Of a stretch of 64,000 bases of DNA, positions 17,998 through 24,582 are shown one piece after another (the first letter of the stretch is position 1; each line of letters begins with the position of its first letter). The position numbers and the translations under genes were made by a program. This DNA comes from Spirilliplanes yamanashiensis (GTDB lineage Bacteria; Actinomycetota; Actinomycetes; Mycobacteriales; Micromonosporaceae): positions 1 through 64,000 of the forward strand of contig NZ_BOOY01000041.1 of the NCBI RefSeq assembly GCF_016863475.1, written 5' to 3'. Under the pieces are notes generated by a model. It was given only the letters and a program-made list of their open reading frames with translations. It searched no databases and was not told the DNA's origin.

Positions 17998-18017
17998 GCG
18001 ACAACTACGGTTGTCGC
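17998..18017. promoter_or_regulatory. Perfect palindrome touching the start codon of the HTH gene
   Basis: GCGACAACTACGGTTGTCGC: two 8-bp arms with a 4-base centre, ending one base before GTG 18018. A dimeric repressor bound here would block transcription or leaderless translation. Autoregulation by the gene product is the simplest reading. Confidence 0.5.
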
Positions 18018-18668
18018 GTGGCCGCCACGTCCAAAGGAATCCCGATAGACCGGCAGCTCGACGACCTGGTGACCGAGTTCGCGCTGCTGATCGCAGGCGC
18101 GCACCGGGCCCCTTCTGACGGCTCGGCGCCGCAGGACGACGTCCGGGCGTACACCTTGGCCGTCATCGAAGCCTGCACGTCCTTCACCCGGCTGCTGGAT
18201 CAGCGAGCAGACGACGCGGCCCAGCACGCCCGCGACAGCCACGCCAGCTACGCCGAGATCGGCGCCCGGCGGGGCATCAGCCGTCAGGCCGCGCGCCAAG
18301 CCATCCTGCGTCATCGGCACCGCGCCCGCGAGCGCCACGATGCCTTGCGAGCGTCGCTCCCTGCGGATCCGGACGACGACCGGGACTTCCGCTACCAGCA
18401 GAACCTCTTCCTGGACGACATGGAGAGCCGGTGGCCGCCCCGCTCCTGGCAACACCGGGCGCCCACCGGCCTGCGCACGGTCCGCCTGCTCGACGGGCCC
18501 GCCGCCGATCACACCTTCCGACTACCGGCCGGCGACGACGCGTTCCCGTTCATCGACCACTACGAGGTCTTCGGCCGCCAGCACGACCGGTACGCCCGGT
18601 ACACCGCAGTCTCTCCGGCGAGCGACCAGTACCGGTTCACCGGTGAATACTTCGTCCGCTGGTTGTAG
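18018..18668 (+). CDS. HTH-containing regulatory protein, unknown family
   Basis: A 216-residue protein. A clear helix-turn-helix lies near residues 75-100 (SYAEIGARRGISRQAARQAI), preceded by a helical segment with a conserved-looking ACTSFTRLLDQRADDAAQ. The C-terminal half (LLDGPAADHTFRLPAGDDAF, then QYRFTGEYFVRWL) looks like a small beta-rich domain. GTG 18018 is the best start but has no Shine-Dalgarno; the frame is open far upstream. A palindrome directly before the start suggests self-regulation. It may control the minus-strand integrase locus. Confidence 0.6.
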   Translation: MAATSKGIPIDRQLDDLVTEFALLIAGAHRAPSDGSAPQDDVRAYTLAVIEACTSFTRLLDQRADDAAQHARDSHASYAEIGARRGISRQAARQAILRHRHRARERHDALRASLPADPDDDRDFRYQQNLFLDDMESRWPPRSWQHRAPTGLRTVRLLDGPAADHTFRLPAGDDAFPFIDHYEVFGRQHDRYARYTAVSPASDQYRFTGEYFVRWL

Positions 18669-19058
18669 CCCACAGACCTGTAGCCCCAACGTTGCCGTTG
18701 GTTACGGGCTAGCTGCGGCTGGGCCTGCTGGTGCCGCCTCGACGGCGGCAGCCCGTGCCGCGCCGACGTCCTGCTCCTGGTGGCCCCCGGCGCCGGCCCG
18801 CTCACCGCGTACGCCCGGCTGAGCCGGTGACAGGTCCTCGAGTCACTCGTAGACGAACCGGCCGGCCATGTTGCGGAGCAACCGGGCGGCGAAGCGCAGC
18901 CGCGACGGGCCGGGCTTCCGGGCGAGGGGGCCACCGGAGGCGTCACCAACGGGGCGTTGATACCGACCCCCGGGGTAGACGCGACGGACGGTACGGCGGG
19001 GTCGGTGCGGCCTTCGTGTTCTAATGCCGGGGAACGGTCCGTAGGTACTTCATCGCGC
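18669..19058. other. Region with a possible gene tail
   Basis: No complete gene. One plus-strand frame at about 18730-18831 encodes a plausible C-terminus (CRLDGGSPCRADVLLLVAPG followed by AGPLTAYARLSR and a stop) with no start, perhaps the tail of a lost gene. The rest is GC-rich without recognised signals. Confidence 0.3.
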
Positions 19059-19826
19059 TCAACGCGTGGTCGTCTCGGCTGAGCCCGGCCACCCTTCATC
19101 GGCGTCGGGAACGGTTGGACACCAGGTGCCGCCGGAGTACAGCACGATCCGTTCGGACCACGTCGATGAGTCGACGGCGAGGTCCAGGCTGCGGCCTGGG
19201 GTGCGGTCTAGCCAGTGCCGCAGGCACGTCGACAAGTGGGTGACGCTGTCCGTGGTGTATCGGAACACCATCGTGATGATGATGGGCGGCTCGGCCATCG
19301 TGGCCGGAACGTCGTCGACCCGAGGCCGACACCGCACGGGCATCGCCCCGACCTGCTCGTGCAACTCGGTGAAGAGCAGGTGCAGTTCGTCACGCCACGA
19401 CGGATCGTCACCGGCCAGGCGGTCGCTAGCCGGCGCAAGGGTAAGCGTGGCGATCCCCGTCTCCTTTTCGTCGCGTGACTGCCTCGTGCTGCCCTGCGGA
19501 GCGGATCGGGCAGAGTGCAGGAGCGCCACGGCCGCGAGGTTGGCGATCGCCCCTCCGTCGGCCGGGAACCACTCGTGAAGAACGTGGTCAGCCTGCCCGT
19601 AGTAGCCCAGCTTGACGAGGAGGTCGACCAGCTCGGCCGCCGCGGCGGCGACATCGTGGTCACCGCGAGGGTGCACGATGCTGTTGCGGAGGTGGGCGAT
19701 GCGCCGGGCCGCCGCCACTTGCACGGCTGGGGTGCGCCGGCGTAGCCGCTGCGCGCCGGGTGTGCCGAGGGAGGACCGTTCGAGCAACTGGTCGATGCGT
19801 TCCACGTCTACGTTGCGCTCATCCAT
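19059..19826 (-). CDS. EACC1-like effector-associated protein
   Basis: A 255-residue protein. The N-terminal half is helical and repeat-like (VAAARRIAHLRNSIVHPRGD, then ELVDLLVKLGYYGQADHVLH). The C-terminal half has strand-helix-strand features (ATLTLAPASD; SWRDELHLLFTELHEQVGAM; VTHLSTCLRHWLDRT; LDLAVDSSTWSERIVLYSG) resembling effector-associated constant component 1 modules of actinobacterial conflict systems. That assignment is tentative. AGGAGG lies 8 bases before ATG 19826, and the start overlaps the sigma-factor gene by 8 bases, so the two are co-translated. Confidence 0.5.
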   Translation of the reverse strand: MDERNVDVERIDQLLERSSLGTPGAQRLRRRTPAVQVAAARRIAHLRNSIVHPRGDHDVAAAAAELVDLLVKLGYYGQADHVLHEWFPADGGAIANLAAVALLHSARSAPQGSTRQSRDEKETGIATLTLAPASDRLAGDDPSWRDELHLLFTELHEQVGAMPVRCRPRVDDVPATMAEPPIIITMVFRYTTDSVTHLSTCLRHWLDRTPGRSLDLAVDSSTWSERIVLYSGGTWCPTVPDADEGWPGSAETTTR

Positions 19827-20685
19827 CGGACCCGCCTCCTGGCTGCTGGTTCTGCTCCTTCTGGCGCCACCGGTAGAGCACGCCCTCGATCGCACGCACG
19901 GAAACCTCGTCGAGCAGTTCGACGATCTCCTCCTGGGTGTAGCCGTCGATCGTCAACGCGAGGACCGCCCGGGTCCGGTCATCGACGCGGCCGAGGTCGT
20001 CACACACCCGCTGGTTGCCGACGGTGATCACGCACGGGTCATCGATCCGGCCTTCGGTCGGCGGCGGGGCGGTCCCCGGGTCGCCGCTGTCCTGCAGCCG
20101 CCACTTCTTGCGCTGTGCCCGGCGTTTGCGCACCTCGTTGGGGAACACGTACAGACAGGCGCCCATGAAGTAGGTGGAGAGGCTAGCCCCGCCTTCGAGC
20201 CGCCAGCCGCCGTTGACCAGGGCCTGCTCGCGGAACCGCGGCAACGCGAGCGCGACGGTCATGATGGCCAGCTCCTCGCGGGCGTCGGACTTTCGGAATA
20301 GCTCCTCCAGCTCGTCGCCGGACGGATTCAGGGAGAACCCGCGCGCCGCGGTGAGCTTGAAGATGAAGCCGGAGTGCATCCAGCCGCGCAGCACCGACAT
20401 GGCGTACGCGGCGAGTTCGTTCTCGAACCGCTCGTAGGCGCGGCCGGTGAAGTTGCCGGCGGCGAGCTCGACCAGCAGCGCCTGGTCGGCCTCACGCCGC
20501 TGGAGGCTTTCCTGCAGGCGCCGGGCCTCCTTGGCGAACGCCGACGTCATGTTGGTCAGCACCTGGTCGACCGACACGGGCCGGCCGAGTTCGTCGCCGA
20601 GCCGGACGCCAGGTTGTACGACAGCAGCCGCGCGCGCCTGCCCCGCGGGCGTCTCGCCCGCCGCGCCGCCGCCGTCCACTCTCAC
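19819..20685 (-). CDS. ECF-like RNA polymerase sigma factor
   Basis: A 288-residue divergent sigma-70 protein. A region-2-like helical part lies near residues 85-160 (FENELAAYAMSVLRGWMHSG, KLTAARGF). The C-terminal region-4-like HTH reads DDRTRAVLALTIDGYTQEEI and VSVRAIEGVLYRWRQKE. The acidic middle part is unusual. GTG 20685 is chosen over upstream starts because AAAGGGCGG lies just before it. It is in an operon with the EACC1-like gene and divergent from the two-helix membrane protein copy B. Its promoter target is unknown; it might control this locus. Confidence 0.7.
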   Translation of the reverse strand: MRVDGGGAAGETPAGQARAAAVVQPGVRLGDELGRPVSVDQVLTNMTSAFAKEARRLQESLQRREADQALLVELAAGNFTGRAYERFENELAAYAMSVLRGWMHSGFIFKLTAARGFSLNPSGDELEELFRKSDAREELAIMTVALALPRFREQALVNGGWRLEGGASLSTYFMGACLYVFPNEVRKRRAQRKKWRLQDSGDPGTAPPPTEGRIDDPCVITVGNQRVCDDLGRVDDRTRAVLALTIDGYTQEEIVELLDEVSVRAIEGVLYRWRQKEQNQQPGGGSDG

Positions 20686-20987
20686 TGTCCGCCCTTTCGG
20701 TCGTCGCCGAATTCGCCCCAAACCCGGGGGCGCCTTCGGCGCCTGGGACCACCTTCGGCGGCCCTGCCGTGCGGGTGGCTGATCAACCAAAATCTGCCTG
20801 TCAGTCACGACGCAAGCTCAAAACAACTGTCTTGTAAGTGCGCCGCCCGGACCCACCCCACGGACATTTCCGAACTTTTTCTGTGAGCTCTCCGGCTCAG
20901 ATAAATGTGCAGGTCAGGCGTGGGGTGCCCCATCCTTCACGACTTACTAGCGGGTGTCCTTTTCACTACCCGACTGGAGGTTCTCCG

Positions 20988-21179
20988 GTGACACCGACAC
21001 CCCCCGGCCCGCTACTGACCGTTCGCGCCGCCGTCGTCCTGCTGATCACCCTGATCCTCGGGGTGTTCGCTGGCTGTCTCGCGTACCTGGCCGACCATTC
21101 TGTCCCGGCGGCCGTGCTCTGGGGCGGCGGCGCCGCGGGCGGATCCCTGCTGCTGTTCCACACCATCATCGGACGGTGA
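20988..21179 (+). CDS. Small two-helix membrane protein, copy B
   Basis: A 63-residue protein with two transmembrane helices (about 12-33 and 38-60). GTG 20988 is preceded by TGGAGG at 7 bases. The loop VPAAVLWGGGAAGGSLLLF corresponds to PAAAILTGAGSF in copy A and PALAVMAGAGSF in copy C, so the three are homologous. It is divergent from the sigma-factor/EACC1-like operon and may be part of the same system. Function is unknown. Confidence 0.65.
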   Translation: MTPTPPGPLLTVRAAVVLLITLILGVFAGCLAYLADHSVPAAVLWGGGAAGGSLLLFHTIIGR

Positions 21180-21312
21180 CGGGCGGCCACCTTCCGGCGC
21201 CGACCAGCAACGCCGGCGCCAGGAGGTGGCCGCCCGCCTGGGCGGTCCCACCCTCTCCCCATGCTGGACCCGCTCCTGCCGCTCGGCACCGGCACCGTGC
21301 CGTCGGCGACGC

Positions 21313-22152
21313 TCAGGCCGTGCGCGACGCCATGCGCCGCGTGTCGTACAGGTTGATGGCGTCCCGCAGCATCCCGCTCGCGAGACCGAACGACACCTGC
21401 GCAAGGCCCGCGGGTGTTTCGACGTGGAGGGTCACGACCCCGTCGACGTCGTCGCCGACGGGGGTGGAGAGCAGGATGTGGGAGGGCCACTCCTCGGCGT
21501 GGGAGAGTGCGCTGCACATGCGCCACTGGAACAGTTGAATGTCGCTCAACCGCGGGTGTTTGGTCGCCGCCTTGACGATGTCCGCCCAGCCCGGCAGCCG
21601 CTTGTCGATCTCGCGCCCGGGAATCCCGTGGGCCTCGCCGATCCCGCGCAGCCGCTCGAGAACTTCTGCCAGCGGGGCGGCCGCCGCCTGCTCATCGGGG
21701 CCGGCGTTCCTGAGCATGAGGGTGAGCGCGGTGTCGCGGTTCTTCGCGTTACCCGCTTCCAGCTGCAGCCGGCGCCGCACGCGCTCGGGTTGATCAGCCG
21801 GCTGAAGGAGCCAGCTGACCACCGCCGCGTTCTCCATGCCGGCGCGGATCAGCGTGAAGGTTGCGAACGTGGGCAGGGTCGCGGCGTCGACCAACAGCAG
21901 CTTGACCGCGTGAAGGTTGTCGATGGCGCTGTGGAGGCGGTGCTGCGCTGCGTGGCTCACGCGGTATGGATCGGCCCACCGGTCATCGCCGTGCAGCGCG
22001 GAGCCGGGCTCGACGGCCCAAGCACCGAGGTCGGTGCGCCGCTGACTCCACTTCACGACGTCGTCGAACAGCGCGAGCGGGATGCTGGTGGTCGGATCCG
22101 GCGCAGTCACGCCCAGGACAGTAAAAGCCGGGTCCGTCGCTCTCCACCTCAT
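21313..22152 (-). CDS. Hypothetical protein with HEPN-like helical features
   Basis: A 279-residue, largely helical cytoplasmic protein. ATG 22152 is supported by GGAGG four bases upstream. Segments such as TFTLIRAGMENAAVVSWLLQ and FQWRMCSALSHAEEW resemble the DUF5677/AbiV-like helical families that belong with HEPN domains, but no clear RxxxxH catalytic motif is visible. It stands alone on its strand between small plus-strand genes. Function is unknown. Confidence 0.6.
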   Translation of the reverse strand: MRWRATDPAFTVLGVTAPDPTTSIPLALFDDVVKWSQRRTDLGAWAVEPGSALHGDDRWADPYRVSHAAQHRLHSAIDNLHAVKLLLVDAATLPTFATFTLIRAGMENAAVVSWLLQPADQPERVRRRLQLEAGNAKNRDTALTLMLRNAGPDEQAAAAPLAEVLERLRGIGEAHGIPGREIDKRLPGWADIVKAATKHPRLSDIQLFQWRMCSALSHAEEWPSHILLSTPVGDDVDGVVTLHVETPAGLAQVSFGLASGMLRDAINLYDTRRMASRTA

Positions 22153-22251
22153 TACGCCTCCGCGCTGCGGCTAAGCCCCGTCTGGACTCTCGGAATTGTC
22201 GGAGGCCACCGGCATCATCTGGGCAATAACCTCCAAAGGAAGGATTCGGGC

Positions 22252-22374
22252 ATGAGAGTCGTGCCGGACCCGGGTGGCCGGGCATTTCTGCAAGTTGACC
22301 CCGCCGATGCCGGCGATCCCCTACTGGCCTCCATCGAGGACTGTCTGCGCATCTGGACTCACGGCCACATGTGA
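22252..22374 (+). CDS. Small 40-residue protein
   Basis: AAGGAAGG lies 8 bases before ATG 22252, so this short frame (beginning MRVVPDPGGRAFLQVDPADA) is probably translated. It ends at TGA 22372-22374, after which the same frame continues for 73 codons of convincing protein. It may be the front half of a gene split by a nonsense mutation. No family is recognised. Confidence 0.5.
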   Translation: MRVVPDPGGRAFLQVDPADAGDPLLASIEDCLRIWTHGHM

Positions 22375-22596
22375 ACGACTCAGCCGTACGGCGGGTGCCG
22401 GTACTTCCGGCTGAACGTGCAGCTCAGCGAGGCCCACCGGCAGGAGTTGACCGCCGTGATCTCCACGTTCGGACAGAGCCAGGTCGAGCCCGGGGAGTAC
22501 GTCCTGCGGCTCGGCGCCGACAGCCCCGAGCAGCGAGAGGCGGTGCGCCAGCTCCTCGATGCCGCGGCCGACCGCGCCGGCTACGCCCTGGGATGA
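22375..22596 (+). pseudogene. In-frame continuation after TGA 22372
   Basis: 73 codons in the same frame as the preceding small gene, with QPYGGCRYFRLNVQLSEAHR and DSPEQREAVRQLLDAAADRA, ending in TGA 22594-22596. No start codon with a ribosome site lies at its beginning (the first GTG is about 15 codons in). It is either the second half of a gene broken by a stop or is reached by readthrough. Confidence 0.45.
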
Positions 22597-22687
22597 CGCG
22601 GGATGCCGCGCCGGCAACGCTGGATGCCGGCGCGGCCAGCACACCTGCGCTGGCCCTCGGCTGGCAGCCGGGCGTAGCGTGCGATCG

Positions 22688-22987
22688 GTGGAGGTGCTGG
22701 TCGAGGCAGCGATGCAGACCCCCGACGGCCGGTGGCGCGTTGAGGTGGTGCGGCGTCGCGGGCAGCGCAGTCAGTGGTACCGGGTGCTGCGCGACGACGA
22801 GGTGGTCCTCGACTGGCTGTCGATCACCGCGGTGGAACGGATCCTCGTCGAGGCCGGCGTCGACATGGCCGCCCTGGCGCCGGTCGTCGCCGACGCCGCG
22901 GCGCCGACCGACACCGCCGAGCCCGAGCGGATCCGGACGCCGCGGCGCCTCCGCGGTGGTCCCGACGCAGGTCACGGCGCGGCCTGA
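22688..22987 (+). CDS. Hypothetical protein, 99 residues
   Basis: A small basic protein with a plausible beta-rich first half (TPDGRWRVEVVRRRGQRSQW, then DEVVLDWLSITAVERILVEA). GTG 22679 and 22688 are both possible starts. It belongs to a run of small plus-strand genes typical of actinobacterial mobile elements. Function is unknown. Confidence 0.5.
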   Translation: MEVLVEAAMQTPDGRWRVEVVRRRGQRSQWYRVLRDDEVVLDWLSITAVERILVEAGVDMAALAPVVADAAAPTDTAEPERIRTPRRLRGGPDAGHGAA

Positions 22988-23036
22988 CCCAGTTTCGGTC
23001 GTACCCACCCCGTACGGCCCGGGAGTGGTCCAGGGG

Positions 23037-23387
23037 ATGCAGCCGGTCGACAACGCGGACGAGACGACGGCCGCGCACAACCTGGTCGCCCTCCTCGACG
23101 CGGCCCGCGACCGGGGCGCCGCCCCGGCGGGCGATCCGGAACGCGACCCGGCGGCCGACCGCGGCGGCCGGTTCGCCTGGAGCGTCCCGATGGCCGGCGA
23201 GTCGACGATCCGGATCCTCATGCCCGGCGTCGACCTCAAGCAGATCCGCGCGATGTCCGCCGACGCCCCCTGCCTGTTCCCCAACGCCGGCGGCGAGTCG
23301 CCGTCGCAGCGCGACGCATGGTGGTGGAACGACGCGGTCGGCGTCCTCGCGTCGTCGGCGCGGTGGTCGACGGACCCCGGCGAGTAG
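23037..23387 (+). CDS. Hypothetical protein, about 116 residues
   Basis: Real-looking coding sequence (NLVALLDAARDRGA, FAWSVPMAGESTIRILMPGV, RDAWWWNDAVGVLA). The start is uncertain: ATG 23037 is used, but GTG 23025 or starts further left in the same frame would overlap the previous gene. No family is recognised. It follows the 22688 gene on the same strand. Confidence 0.45.
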   Translation: MQPVDNADETTAAHNLVALLDAARDRGAAPAGDPERDPAADRGGRFAWSVPMAGESTIRILMPGVDLKQIRAMSADAPCLFPNAGGESPSQRDAWWWNDAVGVLASSARWSTDPGE

Positions 23388-23649
23388 GCCCTTACCCCGC
23401 GGCGAAATCTGAACTACGGACGTGTAGTTCGTCGATGACTCTTGCCCTTGACCTGGGCGAATGCGAGCGTTGATCGAGTAGGGGAGCCTCGCCGGCGGCA
23501 GCAATGGACCTCTGAAGGTCATGTCCACCCATCGGCCGGGCTCCCCGCTTCGCGTTCGCGTGCGTCGCGCGCCTCCTGCTCCTCCAGCAGGGTGAGCCAC
23601 CGCTCCACCGACGTCTGCCGGACGAAGGCCGGCGCCGTTCGCGGTCCGC

Positions 23650-23960
23650 GGTCCGCGCATGAGGGCGGGGCAGCGACGTGTCGATCTGCCGGGGCCGGGC
23701 AGCGCTGCCGCGGCCGGTCGCGCGCAGGGTGACGTCCTGACGGCGCAACCGCCCGCGCCCGTGCCCGAGGCCCACCCAGCGACGCTCGACCAGCTCGAGG
23801 CGCACGTCGCAGCCCGGCCAGGATCAGCACCGCACCCTTCTTGCGGGCACGCGCCGCCAGCGCGCGGGCGACGGCGGCGCTCGGCGTGGCCGGTGGCCTG
23901 ACCACCACGACGTCGATGCCGTCGAGCAGGATCCCGGCCACCGTGGGCCAGTCCGGTGCC
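23650..23960 (-). pseudogene. Remnant of an ImuA'-type mutasome protein
   Basis: One frame reads GILLDGIDVVVVRPPATP, VARALAARARKKGAVLI. After a small deletion another frame carries on with WPGCDVRLELVERRWVGLGH, RLRRQDVTLRATGRGSAARP. This order matches the C-terminal part of the RecA-like protein encoded upstream of imuB/dnaE2 in actinobacteria. The N-terminal ATPase part and the partner genes are missing. It is a decayed fragment of an SOS mutagenesis gene carried on the element or left from the host. Confidence 0.55.
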
Positions 23961-24016
23961 GTACTCGTCGGAGAGGACGACCGGTGTGCGGTGTCAGCTG
24001 CGGGAGGTATTCGCCG

Positions 24017-24568
24017 CTACCGGCTTTCAGACTTAGCGATTCTGGCCGCAATTAGGTCCACGATGCCGAACAAGTCGCCCGCGATTGGGTTGACCAATTC
24101 TGACCACTTGTAGTCGATGGAGTGGATTTTCCGGGCCGTGTCCAGTATGCCGACGGTCGCTCTCGTCTGGCCGTCAGTCTCCACGTGTGCGAATTGCAGT
24201 GGTCCGACATTAGGATTATATCCCACCAGGGCATCCGCGTTCGCCCCTAAGTCGTACAGAAGTTCAGAGTACATTTCGAAAGGTTCAGTTTCGGCCGGCG
24301 GCCGAACAGTCCGTTCCGTGTTCGCGCGCTGCTTACCTAAATCTGCTGCCAGGAGAGAGCCGATTTCATCGATTTGGCACGCGAAAGTCGAAGGCTCGCC
24401 GGAGCTGTTGAGTACATGCAGGGCAATCTGTCGATTAGTGTCGAACTCGACGCGTGCTGCATAAAGGCCAAAGGCGATGCTCTCGCGCTGCCATGCTGAG
24501 ATGTGAACTAGAGCGCGGCCCTGACCGACAGCGATATTGAAAGCGTCGCGGTCGTCGGTCAGGGCCAT
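24017..24568 (-). CDS. Candidate immunity protein
   Basis: A 183-residue cytosolic protein with no signal peptide, made from ATG 24568 with GGAGG seven bases upstream. It starts 14 bases after the stop of a secreted toxin-like gene on the same strand, the usual place for an immunity gene. Its DNA is clearly lower in GC than the surroundings, like the end of the toxin gene. Features: ISAWQRESIAFGLYAARVEF and WSELVNPIAGDLFGIVDLIA. No family is recognised, so immunity is inferred from position and composition. Confidence 0.55.
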   Translation of the reverse strand: MALTDDRDAFNIAVGQGRALVHISAWQRESIAFGLYAARVEFDTNRQIALHVLNSSGEPSTFACQIDEIGSLLAADLGKQRANTERTVRPPAETEPFEMYSELLYDLGANADALVGYNPNVGPLQFAHVETDGQTRATVGILDTARKIHSIDYKWSELVNPIAGDLFGIVDLIAARIAKSESR

Positions 24569-24582
24569 CGTTCCTCCAGTGG

